Part shown: one piece after another, positions 32,908 through 43,959 of the stretch
Numbering within the stretch: position 1 is the stretch's first letter
Layout of the letters: each line of letters starts with the position of its first letter
Assembly: GCA_964036315.1 (NCBI GenBank)
Contig: OZ038510.1
Coordinates: 85,482,073-85,546,072 of the forward strand
DNA length: 64,000 nt
Reading direction: 5' to 3'
DNA from: Acanthosepion esculentum
Taxonomy: Eukaryota > Mollusca > Cephalopoda > Sepiida > Sepiidae
The notes under the pieces: model-generated
Databases searched by the model: none
What the model saw: the letters and a program-made list of their open reading frames with translations, nothing else
Told to the model about the DNA's origin: nothing
Position numbers and translations under genes: made by a program

Positions 32908-33540
32908 ATGGAAGACTTTAAGGCAACCATATTGGAACTTATGAAAATACAATTTGAGCAGCAACAGAAAAACGAACAGAAGCAACTAGAAATACAAGAA
33001 TTATTGCTACGGGTAATAACAATTAAAGGGCAAAATTCCGAAAATGAAACAGTTCTATCGCAAAATGCTATATGGAGCTCTACCGAAGACTTCACGTATG
33101 CACCGGACGAAGACAAAACCTTCGCAGCTTACTTCAGAAGGTACGAAGATTTATATGAGTTTGATTGCGGGAAGTGGTCAGACGAAAAGTACGTCTACTA
33201 CTAAGAAAATTAGGGTCAAGTGGATACACTAAATTCGTAGACTACATCCTACCGAGGAAAACAAATGAGTTAACTTTCAAGGAAGCCATAAAACTGTTAA
33301 CAGAACTTTTTAGCCCAAACACCTCATTATTCCATAAAAGATGGAAATGTCTGAATCTAACAAAAAAGGACAGCGAAGACTATATAACATTCGCTTCCAT
33401 TGTAAACAAACACTGTGATGACTTTAAGTTATCTGAACTCAGCCCGGACAACTTTAAATGTTTGATATTCGTTCAAGGCCTGGTTTCGACTGAGGACGCG
33501 GAGATCAGACGCAGAATTCTTACAAAACTGGAGAGTGAAG
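32908..33540 (+). pseudogene. Gag remnant of a Gypsy-type LTR retrotransposon
   Basis: The ATG at 32908 opens a frame with a Gln/Glu-rich helix (about residues 12-40), then AAYFRRYEDLYEFDCGKWSDEK. A one-base shift near 33190 moves to KVRLLLRKLGSSGYTKFVDY, TFKEAIKLLTELFSPNTSLF, ITFASIVNKHCDDFK and FKCLIFVQGL. This order is typical of capsid regions of K02A2.6-like Gypsy elements. Zinc knuckles, protease and polymerase are missing. At 33541 the frame runs straight into LTR sequence, so protease to integrase has been deleted. Confidence 0.8.
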
Positions 33541-33690
33541 TTGAAGGTGTTAGTATTAACAGTCAGTCTGGTTTAGAGTGAACTACTATGTCTTAACTCG
33601 TTAGGTCTAGACTCGTTCCTCCCCTCTCTCTCAGAGAGACGCAGTATTCATAGAGTCAGGACCTATCGTTATAGGTAAGTTCCCATAACA
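33541..33690 (+). mobile_element. LTR 3' part fused to Gag
   Basis: Shares GTGTTAGTAT, CAGTCAGTCTGGTTT and GAGTGAACTACTAT with 6937-7085 (opposite strand). It ends in CCCATAACA, the same CA terminus. The upstream third of the LTR seen at 7166 is absent, consistent with a deletion joining Gag to mid-LTR. Confidence 0.6.
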
Positions 33691-33829
33691 ATTTTAATGG
33701 TAAATTTTGTGATGAGATTTTTCTCTAGTTCCTCGACTACATGAATTCAAGTGTGCTACTAAATTGGCACTTGGGTCTCTGTTGAACGAGGTAGATATAA
33801 TGGTCATTCTATTCTATCAGATTATTTTC

Positions 33830-35115
33830 TCGGATTATCACATGCGGAAATCCTTGTTTGATTTGACAATTACGAGTAGGTTGGTCTGCTGGTTGTCACA
33901 CTGGCAAACGTTTAAGATCATCAATATAGAATAAGTGATTTAGCCTACCATTCTGTGACTCGTATCCGTATCTACTGTTGCTGAGTGACGCAAGGTTGAA
34001 GAATAGTGGTGACAATGAATTTCCTTAGAAGATCCCGCTTTTTGATGTTGATTGGTTTCGATGTTAATGACCCATTTGTATGGTTAAGGTTTAGTGTTGT
34101 TAGGGTGAAACACACCAAGTCTATAGATAAAAGACTCTCCCATCTAATATAAGTAGGAGTCAGTGAGGGTCGACGGGGGTCGAATACGAAAGTAGTCAGC
34201 TAGTTTTCCCGTTTTTCATGCTCTCCTTTATTGTGGGTTATACTCTGTATATTTTTAGACACTGCTCTCTATCAATGAGTGTGGTACACTGTCGAACGTG
34301 TTTCTGTAGTCGATCCATGCTATCGATAAGTCTCTTTTCCTTGTTTTCATCTCTTCCATTATAGTTTTATTGATAATTAGTTAGTCTTTACACCCATAAC
34401 TTCTTCTTTGACATCCCTTCTGTTCTGCGGGGATTAAGTTGTTTTTCTTAAGGGAGTTGTATGTCCTCTCGGTTATGATAGAAGTGAGGATCTTGTACAT
34501 TGTTGGTAGGCAGGTGATGGGTCTATACTTCTTCGGGTTCTACGTCTCTTATGTTACTTCCTACATGAGCCATTTGAGGCATATTTCTGGATTTATGATT
34601 GTATCATTGTATTCCCGTGCGAGGTCTTGGTGGGTGGTAGATAGGATTTTATTCAGAAATTGACTATTCGGCCTACTACTGGTGCATTCCAGGTTTTGGT
34701 TTTCAGATGGCAGCGGTTGTTTCAGTAATATTGATATCCGTCCATTTTTGACACACTATATATGTGTGCTGTTCAAATTGTGTTGCTTGCTCCATGTAGC
34801 ACTTTTATTGTACATTTTGCTGTCTTCCAGCAACTTACACAAGAATTCCTCGACTTCCTGGATATTAGATGGGTCATTTATAATTTTATTTTTTCTCGAT
34901 AGAGTTTCTTTGCACCTTCTTTGAAATCTTGTTTTCTCATGAATTTGTTGTTTCAGATACTCTTTAACTTTTGGTACGTCAGTTTATTATTAATTAGGTC
35001 AAGGCTTCGTTTCAAGTGTCTTCTTTTTATTACTTTCATTTTGGACTACTTGACTAATTAAATTAAAACTGACAATTGTCCTCGTAGTTTATTGGTTTCA
35101 GTTTCTGTATTTTCT
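33830..35115 (-). pseudogene. Non-LTR retrotransposon reverse transcriptase, decayed
   Basis: The minus strand carries, in order: EWTDINITETTAAI-type text (about 34740), LSIAWIDYRNTFDSVPHSL (motif A, about 34310), a GIF-stop-GNSLSPLFF block (motif B, about 34020) and NHLFYIDDLKR (motif C, YIDD at 33917-33928). YIDD itself is intact, but stops and shifts interrupt almost every block. The arrangement matches an R2-like or RTE-like polyprotein. It is a different LINE family from the one at 55.9-57.6 kb, whose motif C is YAD-type. Confidence 0.75.
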
Positions 35116-35149
35116 TATCAGACTGGAATTTTTCATTTTCCTTTAAGTT

Positions 35150-35525
35150 GTATTTTTATACTATTTCACCTATTGTTTCTACGATCGTTACCGAGGCTTC
35201 GTATATAAGATGATCAATCTCCCTCAGGTTCATAGGAGTTTCCATTTCGTCCCTTCTTTTTGTAATTGTTTGCTTGGCGACGTTCATGGTTTCCTTCACT
35301 TGACGGTTCGTTCTTACTTCTGAAATTATTATTATTATGATGATTATTATTATGTAATGTCATTACACCTATTGTTTCTACTATCGTTGCCGAGGCTGCG
35401 TATATAAGATGATCAATTTCTCTCAGGCTCATACGTCTTTCCATTTCATCCTTTATTTTTCTAATTGTTTGCCTAATGAGGTTCATGGTTTCCTTCACTT
35501 GACGGTTCTTTCTTACTTCTGAAAC

Positions 35526-35562
<37 letters not shown>

Positions 35563-35580
35563 ATTATTATTATTATGTAA
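35150..35580 (-). repeat. 172-bp direct duplication with embedded (ATT)n
   Basis: 35161-35335 and 35362-35530 are close copies (TATAAGATGATCAATYTCYC, CACTTGACGGTTC). Each ends in an ATT tract, the second long (35525-35578). On the minus strand both encode EIDHLIYAASATIVETIG-like sequence, probably the N-terminal part of the adjacent LINE ORF. Confidence 0.7.
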
Positions 35581-35589
35581 TGTTATTTT

Positions 35590-36149
35590 ATTGTTTATAA
35601 TTTCCGGAATAAAGGCCAAAATCCCGCCTCCCCAACACATATTCTTACCAGAAATATTTCTTAAGTCCTGGATGTTTTAGTAGGTTCCCTGTGAATATGC
35701 CGTATTGTGGCATATATTGAATTGAATTATGATGGATGAATTCTTGTGGTGATTGAAACAATTATAATAATGAATGGCTCGCGAATCACATTAGATTAGG
35801 TGTAGGATATTCAGTGATGATCAACCCTTTCTTATTCTCCCTATGGCCTTGTGCCACAATTGTATTTTTAAATACAATAAAAAAAACTTTCTCACCGGGT
35901 AGAAACGCTGTTTTTGCTAATAGCTTCCTCGTGTTTAATTAAGTGGAAACAACAACAAATCACATCCTTCGCTTGCCTTAAGTCATTGGTTAAAACCCGG
36001 CTTGTAATTACCGTATACAACACTCGGGGGTTATGCGAACGTTGAAGACCTCATTTTGAAGCTAATTTAACTATAGCAAATGGCTCTATATTTTGATCAG
36101 CGGCGTACATACGCTAATTTTATTACTCGCGTGTGATGCGACCCTCTTA

Positions 36150-36158
<9 letters not shown>
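35590..36158. other. Unassigned spacer
   Basis: No recognisable element. Confidence 0.4.

Positions 36159-36204
<46 letters not shown>
36158..36204. repeat. (TG)n microsatellite
   Basis: About 22 TG units after a short TA run. Confidence 0.97.
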
Positions 36205-36205
<1 letters not shown>

Positions 36206-37208
36206 AATAGCACACTATTTCCACCTACAATTTGACGCGCGCGCGAGTTTTCACCCCCTTCCTTTCACTTTCGGCTAGTAATACCAGTAAACTGTTGTTC
36301 GTAGCCGAAAGTGAGGAAAGTAGCCGCTGCCGATGTTTTTTCCCGCGTTTTTGCTCTGACGTCTTGGACAAACTGGCTTTTCGAAGGCAGTCGCTGCCCG
36401 GTCACTGAACTGGGCAGTTGGCTCATTTATCCCTCGTCTGTCAACCATATATCAGTCAGGGATATCTTACCAGCAAATATTGCTTAGTCCCTCATGGCTC
36501 GTCGCTTGTAACCTTAGCGCTTACGACACTGTCATCACATTACCTTTTTCGATGACGCATTTTTCGTCCTGATGCGAACATCTTATCCGAGCTTGCATTT
36601 CGTCCATGACCAGGGAACTTTGAAACCGTCAACAACACCAGAACGAGAACGTCTCATAATCTTTGAACTCTATCCATTACGAACCAGTACCTTAAAAATA
36701 TAACATTACGCACATTACAAAAATCTCGCAGTGAGTATTTTCTTTGTTGTGTATGCATAATATTCCATATAAATTGACTGTTCTGAACTTTCTTCCTGGA
36801 GAAACTTTTTCCCGCCTTAGCCATTTTGAATTTCGTTTTGGCGCGGAACCTGACATACCTTTAGTGACTACTTGTCACAACCTTTTCACTGATTGCAAAA
36901 ATTCCAGTAACTTTACTGAAGGTCTCCACTGTCGAGACAAATTACTTGTTAAACAAAAAATAAAATAAAATTGGTAACCTCACGTTTGTACAGTAAAAGA
37001 ACACGTCTTATGTTTTCTTTTTTTTTACTTTGTTAGTGGATTCGGTAGTCGTGTGTAATGTCTGGCACAAGGCCATCTTTTCGTAGGCCAGCTCTGCAAC
37101 GCTATCGGGTCCGCAACATATATATAGGAGTTGGACAAAATAATTGGAATAGGTGTAAATTCCACTCTTAATATTTCAAAGACCTCTTATATTAAAAACT
37201 AAATATAA
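36204..37208. other. Unassigned spacer with one inverted repeat
   Basis: TCACTTTCGGCTA near 36264 has its complement near 36303 (27-base loop). A 74-codon frame at 36744-36968 is not recognised. Confidence 0.35.
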
Positions 37209-37212
37209 TATA

Positions 37213-37259
<47 letters not shown>

Positions 37260-37273
37260 TGAAAAGGACTGAT

Positions 37274-37317
<44 letters not shown>

Positions 37318-37328
37318 TGAACAGGATG

Positions 37329-37378
<50 letters not shown>

Positions 37379-37426
37379 TGAACAGGATGAGATAGATAGA
37401 TAGATAGATAGATAGTGAACAGGATG

Positions 37427-37480
<54 letters not shown>

Positions 37481-37482
37481 GC
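37208..37482 (+). repeat. GATA array with GTGAACAGGATGA spacer
   Basis: Five GATA blocks separated by TGAACAGGATGA or TGAAAAGGACTGAT. The spacer is related to that of the arrays at 5.2-6.1, 23.8-24.2 and 41.2-41.5 kb. Confidence 0.93.
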
Positions 37483-37575
37483 AATTCATGGCAGATAGAT
37501 AATGAACAGATTTTGCTCGTCATGAAAAAATGTATATATATCTCTCAATCTTTTCATTATCTACCATGATTTGCT

Positions 37576-37576
<1 letters not shown>

Positions 37577-37643
<67 letters not shown>
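37577..37643. repeat. (TA)n microsatellite
   Basis: About 33 TA units. Confidence 0.97.
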
Positions 37644-37645
<2 letters not shown>

Positions 37646-38044
37646 GTCTGATCGAGCAAAGAAATCAAGAAGAAACCAAGGAAATCACTGTTGCACTACC
37701 TTCCCAAGAAATCCCCGAAATAGTTCTAAAAATCACAGCTAAGGCCTTTGTTTATGTTTATTTCCCTTGTTTAATTAATTGGTAACAAAAGGTCACATGC
37801 TTCGTTTGCCCGAGATCATAGGTCATGACCAGGCATGTGATTATAAAACAAAAGCAGGTGAAAAAGACGTTGAAAAAAAAAACTAGTATAAACATTGTAT
37901 ATACCCTTTATAAACAGTTCTATGCACTACATAACTATACACTCATTGTAAATAACTTTATAAAAATTGAAAAAATAATAACTCAATCATTGCATGATTA
38001 TGACTCAACAAAATATTTCATATATATTTTTTTTTTATCGTAGG

Positions 38045-38175
38045 GTGCACATAGAGGTGGTGTAATAGCAAGCTCGTCTCGCTAGAAGAATTAAGACTGA
38101 GTAGTAAGTTCGATCCTTACTGAATGCCCCATACATTCGGACTACGCTTAGAAAATCGCTATATGCAATCATTTT
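38045..38175 (+). mobile_element. tRNA-like SINE head
   Basis: GTGGTGTAATAGCAAGC (box A) and AAGTTCGATCCTTAC (box B) with normal spacing. The end CGGACTACGCTTAGAAAATC resembles the SINE-like pieces at 25.0-25.2 kb in reverse. Confidence 0.5.
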
Positions 38176-38499
38176 CTATACTATCGTTCACACAAGACAA
38201 TGCTCGAGAGCCACTCAAGTTAGAGGACTGCTGTTGAAATGCTTATGGCTAACTGGGTTTGATATGCGTGAAAGAGGAGGTGATAGCGTTTGAAGATTTT
38301 GAGGATAGACAACGATTGACACTTGACTTGAATAATTTAAGATTGTAGTGTTTAAGGAAATATTCATGCTGGAGTCTGTTCCCAAAGAAGTAGGTCTTGG
38401 GGAAAAAAAATTAAGGGGACTCTTTTTACGGCATTGGTAAACATGTGTCATTGAATGAAAAATATTTCATATTTATTTCGCATTGATCCATTCGAAATG

Positions 38500-38575
38500 A
38501 TTCCCTCGTTACGGTCACAGCGTTTTCGGCCTTTGTACATTCTGGCCTTCTTCAAGCGACTGTCATTTCATAACC
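38500..38575 (-). mobile_element. PLE-type repeat fragment with hammerhead-like core
   Basis: On the minus strand TTGAAGA replaces CTGAAGA, helix II (GGCC..GGCC around AGAATGTACAAA) and GAAAAC follow. Core changes make it inactive. Confidence 0.5.
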
Positions 38576-38579
38576 TTTG

Positions 38580-39650
38580 AGAATAACCCACACAGTAGGA
38601 CCAGCATAGTAATGAACAGACATTAGGCATAAGAATCAAAATTCACCTCCCGAGTTGCTGGCTTGTTCGATACTCACGGGTGGAGATAAGTCATGTGGGT
38701 CAGGTGACGACCGCTTAATGACGTTACTCCATACAGTGACCATAGCAGCAGTCACATTAAGTTCGTTTGCAGCAGCAAAACCGTAAGGTTGCATTCTTTA
38801 GATCGCTCCCCGCTAGTTTAGGCAGAGACTAAATCTGTCTCCCCTATAGCTTACAAGTCCGTAGCGCCGTTTTCCTTTGGGAATATATCTTTCCCAGATA
38901 AAGAAAGAAACCCCAGCTCGCAGTCCTCAATTTTTTGAAAACCCAAGACTCACTGTTTCCTGTCCGTAGAATATCTCCTTGCCTTGGACATAGATGAATC
39001 CGGCCGGTTTGAATCTAGAGTCCTAAAATGCCTCCTCCCGACAAACTAGTATTTCCATATTATATCTAAGACCCTTTCTTTTGTTTCTTCTTAAACATTG
39101 TTTTACTGTGTAGAAATATGTGATGTAATTTCTCCACGTGGGACACACGTTTATATATGTATATATAGTTTGTGTATGACTGAGTGATATAAAAGTCTCT
39201 CTGAGAACAAAGCATTCTTTTAGCCATTCCTTTCCCCCCGTGAATTACAGCATTATCATATCACGGACATAATGATGCCCATAACGGGGGAAATACAAAT
39301 ACAAATCCTTCTCAACTACCTTAATCCTGTTACACACATATTTAATATAAGACCGCTCAAGGAACCCGTAATATACGCGGAGAAAAATGGGTCCAATAGT
39401 GTACGGTGAATGGCCAAGTAGTAGCCAATATCTGGCTTCAAAAATATCCAAGACAAATATGGACATACAGAAGTTCAGGAAAAGAAACAAAAAAATCGAC
39501 TACATAACTAATAAGAGTTGTACACTACAAAAATCTATGCAGACTGTGGAAGCGATGACCTCCCAGTGATTTGTAAACTTAAAGCAAAATAACAGAAATG
39601 GAATAGGTCTAAGGCAGCACCTAAATTGCAATACGACAAACTCTTGAACG
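38580..39650. other. Unassigned spacer
   Basis: Nothing recognised apart from ordinary low-level AT tracts. Confidence 0.4.
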
Positions 39651-39654
39651 ATTT

Positions 39655-39745
39655 TTTTAAAGCTTATCACACCAAGCAAGGCTGGAAGCCACTAGCACGC
39701 AAGGGGTTACAGAAGGTTTGGAGGAAGAGCAGATAGGAGTGGTAA
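39655..39745 (-). mobile_element. LINE 3' tail, reverse
   Basis: CACCAAGCAAGGCTGG and CACGCAAGGGGTTACAG are the reverse complement of the LINE tail. Confidence 0.55.
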
Positions 39746-39749
39746 AGGA

Positions 39750-40030
39750 GAGGATGTGGAGAAAGAAATATATGGTCAGTGCGCAAAGCAGATACGAAAG
39801 GCAAAATGAGAATGGAACCTTGAAGTGGGACATATTAGGATAAGCTTTAGTAACATCCCAAAGGAAAATAGACGAAGGAAAAAAAAATGAATGAATGACA
39901 GATGAAATTATCTACATGATGAAATGGAGGCAAAAACAACGCCAAGACACGGAACAGAATATAATATACTACACAAAGAAATCAGGAACAGATGCAGGCA
40001 GGTTAAAGAGGACTGTCTCAACAGAATAAA
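39750..40030 (+). pseudogene. LINE ORF2 fragment between endonuclease and RT
   Basis: The frame at 39924 reads MEAKTTPRHGTEYNILHKEI then RNRCRQVKEDCLN, a conserved linker region of the LINE family seen at 55.9-57.6 kb. Upstream, TDEIIALMEAR-like sequence is broken by frameshifts. The downstream part to 40259 is no longer recognisable. Confidence 0.55.
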
Positions 40031-40309
40031 AATTTGCATAAATAAAAAGAATGATTTACACTATTTCCAATGTCCTTATCTATATAGCTGGCAGACAAAA
40101 ATAAAGCAGGTTGTAACTCAATACAAACGCTGCAAACTGACTGATGAATCAAGCTGGTATTTATACAGAAATACCTCCACTCATGTACCAGCAGCCAATC
40201 ACAGCCCAAGCAATGGACTATCCCACTTGAGCACAATGAGATGCTCTATGGCACCATAAATAGCTCTCTTTCTCAAGGTGGATTAGTCTTTTCTCAGCTT
40301 GTGGATTTA

Positions 40310-40600
40310 CTTGACCTCCCACAGGGCCAGGTTGTGACACAAGGTCGTTTTAATGTGGGAAGGGAGAGGGTGACCCGAGTGTTTTCACCCGGGCCGCTGG
40401 TCTTTAGCTGGTCTTATCTTGTCCAAGCTGGTCAGAGCTGGTCAGAGCTAGACGTAGCCGCGATACTACCCTGCGACCGGCCTGTATCGGTGATCGAATC
40501 TCAGCCAAAAGGCGATCATTCAGCGAGTAATCTGAGAACAGATATTACATTTTGATCTTAGCCAAAAGTGAGTGCTTATTTTTGACAACGTGATTGTTCT
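40310..40600 (-). repeat. U2 snRNA-like repeat
   Basis: On the minus strand, CTTTTGGCTAAGATCAAAA and GTAATATCTGTTCT (40515-40578) match the 5' region of U2 snRNA, with GTAATA where U2 has the branch-site-recognising GTAGTA. A second partial match (GATCGCCTTTTGGCTGAGAT) lies at 40495-40530. The remaining part has tandem AGCTGGTCAG repeats and a GGGTGA/TCACCC hairpin. There is no complete U2 and no Sm site, so this is a snRNA-derived repeat or pseudogene. Confidence 0.55.
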
Positions 40601-40690
40601 ACATCTATGTTACCATATTCACGGCGTTTCGGTCGTTGTACGCTCCGGCCTTCTTTAAGTGATTGGAATTTCAAATTGAACAGCCGGAGT
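40600..40690 (-). mobile_element. PLE-type repeat fragment with hammerhead-like core
   Basis: The minus strand shows CTTAAAGAAGGCCGGAGCGT, ACAACGACC and GAAACGCCGTGAAT. CTGAAGA has become CTTAAAGA, so the core is broken. Confidence 0.5.
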
Positions 40691-40857
40691 AGATTTTATA
40701 AGATTTTCATCCCATTTTTATACAATGATTTTTATTCTATTGATGATTTATATATTTTTAGAACATTTTTATACTATTTATGAATTTTGTAAAGTGAGGT
40801 ACTTAGCAGAGGTAGATATATATAGCAAGTTTAGTAAAGGTTTGCAGTAAGTACGAC

Positions 40858-41159
40858 GAAAGTCGGTCAAAAAGTAATGCCTGTTCGTTAATCACAACAG
40901 GTTTATTAGTCCAGGCGTGAAATGTATGCCAAAATAAACAGCGATTTCTCAAGATTTCAAATCTAGTTTTCAAAATTGTCTACTTTCTTTCGAATTGTGA
41001 TACGAGGGTCAGTCAAAAATGAATGCCGCGTTCTTCTTTAAGTAAAGCATATTTAACAGTCGAAGCACACAATGCATTCCAAAGAGAACACAAATGTCTC
41101 AGGATTCCATATTTAGTTTTTAATATAGCTTCCTTCCAACGCAATCAGTGTATTTCACC

Positions 41160-41160
<1 letters not shown>
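40858..41160 (+). mobile_element. Two mariner-type 5' ends in tandem
   Basis: GTCGGTCAAAAAGTAATGCC (40862) and GGGTCAGTCAAAAATGAATGCC (41006) are typical Tc1/mariner terminal sequences. Each is followed by a related 140-bp segment (TCTCAAGATTTCAAATCTAG and TCTCAGGATTCCATATTTAG). No transposase follows. Confidence 0.5.
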
Positions 41161-41161
<1 letters not shown>

Positions 41162-41216
<55 letters not shown>

Positions 41217-41369
41217 AACAGACTTAGATAGATAGATACAAACAGACTGAGATAGATAGATAGATAGATAGATAGATACGAACAGACTGAGATAGATAGA
41301 TAGACAGATAGATAGATACGAACAGACTTAGATCGATAGATAGATAGATAGATAGATACGAACAAACTG

Positions 41370-41410
<41 letters not shown>

Positions 41411-41449
41411 CGAACAGACTGAGATAGATAGATAGATACGAACAGACTG

Positions 41450-41514
<65 letters not shown>

Positions 41515-41516
41515 CG
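41162..41516 (+). repeat. GATA array with ACGAACAGACTGA spacer
   Basis: Seven or more GATA blocks separated by GATACGAACAGACTGAGATA. The spacer is the reverse complement of the 23.8 kb TATC array's spacer. Confidence 0.95.
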
Positions 41517-41641
41517 AAGCTATTAGAATTCTAATTTTAGTTTTCAACATTGTCTCTTTTCTAAATCGTTGTATTTCGTCGCTAAAATGAAACATACACA
41601 TTATTATTTATCTAATGCCGAAATTGAAATATTTTGTACGT

Positions 41642-42190
41642 CAAGGATTGGCAACCCTTGGCACGCGTGCCAAACACGGTACACCAATGACTTGTTTCTG
41701 GCACGCGAAATGTATTCATTAGATTCCCTTTTATTCTTTCTCCTCTTTCATGTATATCATTATCTCGTGTTTTTTTTTATTTTCTTCCCTTTACAGATTG
41801 TGCAGAATGTTACAATCATGAGCTAAGAAACGATGTCATTCAAACGAAGAAGATATTAAAGAATTTAAAGAATACTGGACTGAAGTATGTAGTATGATTA
41901 ATAACGAAAATAAAGCCTTATGTATTTTCTGTTCCGAAACAATCGTTGTAGGACTTCTTCAGATAAGGGACAATTTGAAAGTGTTCAGAAGAACTTAAAC
42001 AGTAAAACTGAAGAAGGAAAAAGAGAATGAATTTCTCGTGAACTGAGCAAGACAAAAAAACCGGCTGATATTTTTACGAACCTTATTTCAGGTAGGCCCA
42101 ACTTAGTTGCTGTTCGTCTTAAGGTTTCAAAAAATTTTACATCAGAGCTTTGGCCGATTTTGTTATGCACTCTCAAAAAAGTTACCCACC
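41642..42190 (+). pseudogene. hAT-type element remnant: left end and BED-finger region
   Basis: CAAGGATTGGCAACCCTTGG with GCACGCGTGCC resembles hAT left ends. From about 41845 the frames read FKEYWTEVCSMINNENKALC then IFCSET (a Cys-x2-Cys of a BED zinc finger). They continue as KTKKPADIFTNLISGRPNLV after shifts. The dimerisation and catalytic regions are absent. Confidence 0.45.
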
Positions 42191-42401
42191 CACTTTTGTA
42201 CGCAAATTTATTTTTGAGAAAATAATGGCTTAATTATACAAGTCTTAATTATTAACCCATATCTGGCGAGAGAAAAGTTGGGTTCATGCCTTTCAAAAGG
42301 GTATTTGCGCGTAAGTGCATATAATGAACTCAACTGGAATTGGTACTCGGATCTCCGATTAATATTTCTGTGTTATTATCCTTTACACCACCCGTACTTC
42401 C

Positions 42402-42520
42402 AAGCTTAAAGCACCTGGTATTCCCAAGCGGTCATCCATCTAGGTACTGACCAGGCTCGACGTTGCTTAACTTCTGTGATCGCACAAGAACTGATGCTTC
42501 AATTTGATGTGACCACAGGC
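42402..42520 (-). pseudogene. Full-length 5S rRNA-like sequence, diverged
   Basis: About 119 bases on the minus strand line up with the whole of 5S rRNA: GCCTGTGGTCACATC at the 5' side, TTCTTGTGCGATCAC, then AAGTTAAGCAACGTCG (internal box A), GGTCAGTACCTAGATGG and ATGACCGCTTGGGAATACC (box C), AGGTGCTT at the end. Substitutions are scattered and include paired positions. There is no T-run directly after the 3' end. It may be a 5S pseudogene or the head of a 5S-derived SINE. Confidence 0.8.
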
Positions 42521-43545
42521 CGCGCGAAAAGAGGACAGAGGAAAAGAAAAAAACAGCTCTGCTAACCGAAGCTTCCACCGGCTGCTGTATCTTCTCCTGC
42601 AGCTGTTATGGAGTAGCGTGTCACGCCTGTATATATGTTTGCGAGGCATATAAAACATGCAACAAAAATGGAAAATCCTCCAAAATATTCGCTCGTGACA
42701 GGAAGCCATTATAAAGAACAAGCCTTATACTAATGTTTAAAAAGGAAAAAAAATAAACGTTTCTTTGAACAATGCTTTGTTTTAAGTATCCAAAATGTGT
42801 AGAACTAGAAAAAAAACTGGCAATAGTTTGTAAGCTGATAAACTGTCTAGATATATTTTGAGCATTCACATTTTGTTCAAGTACAAAGAATTGTTGAAAG
42901 AGATAAGTTAATAATTGTTTATTAGCTTTTGAAAAAAATTATCATGGAGATCTCTGAAATTCTATGAGATTTTTTTCTTTAAAATAGACGAGCGAAAGAT
43001 TTTGTTTTCGAAGAATGTAAAAATCATTCTAATTGAACATTTTCACCATTTTAAAAGTGATTTAATTATTTATTTTGGAATTTTAATGTATTAAATTTTA
43101 CTTTAAAACTGGAAAACTTTGTGTAACAAATTCTTATTCTTACTTTAAACAAAAATCTGTTAAAAATTCAAAGCAACCTAAATTTTGTTTAACACAAGAA
43201 CGTTATTTAATATAACTGTCAGATCATCCTTAAACGAACGCTGTTGAACAGGGCCGGCGCGTACACTCTGATGGTGGGTGGGGGTGCCATCCTGAGTCAT
43301 TTCGGACCATCGCTATCTTCTCAACATTTGCTTTTTTTCTAACTTCATTTATATACATTACAAATTAAACTAAACACAACTGACTATAAAAGGATAAAAT
43401 TTTTATCGGATTTTGACGTCATTCTGGGGTTTTCTTTTCAGCCAAACCCGTGAATTTGTTTTGCTCATGTAAAGTCTCTAATGTTAATTATTATTTATCC
43501 ATAATGCTCAATGTGTTAAAATTATTCAACTTTTTAACAAGAAAA
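42521..43545. other. AT-rich spacer
   Basis: No repeat family or coding frame recognised. Confidence 0.4.
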
Positions 43546-43547
43546 AT

Positions 43548-43800
43548 ATCAGTCTATATTTCTGAGATGAGGTATTGTAATTATTTACATTATTTACATT
43601 GTTCGGGCTGTTGTCCTCATCTTTATTGCAATATTCACGAAGTTTCAAACGTTGTACGCTCCGGCCTTCTTCAGGGTCTGTCTTTATTCCTGGGATGTTG
43701 TATTGTAATTATTTACATTATTTACATTGTTCAGACTGTTGTCCTCGTCTTTATTGATATATTCACGATATTTAGGGCGTTGTACGCTCAGGTAAAAAAG
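43548..43800 (-). repeat. Two 128-bp-type PLE units
   Basis: TATTTCTGAGATGAGGTATTG at 43556 and a second, more decayed copy from about 43681. On the minus strand the first unit has CTGAAGA, GGCCGGAGCGTACAACG and GAAAC. The second has lost CTGAAGA. Confidence 0.7.
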
Positions 43801-43959
43801 AAATGGTTACTGAGAAAAAAACAGTTTTTCTTAATAAAAGTGAAACAGGTTATATTCATAAACATTTCCTATTTGTCTCTTTATCTTATCACACACACGA
43901 TGTTTATTAACACGCCCACGTGTGTTAAATGTGGCACAAGGCCGGTTTAATGTGGGCTT

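Noticed and set aside
36744..36968. 74-codon host exon
   Set aside because: No splice sites of convincing quality and no similarity that I can recognise.
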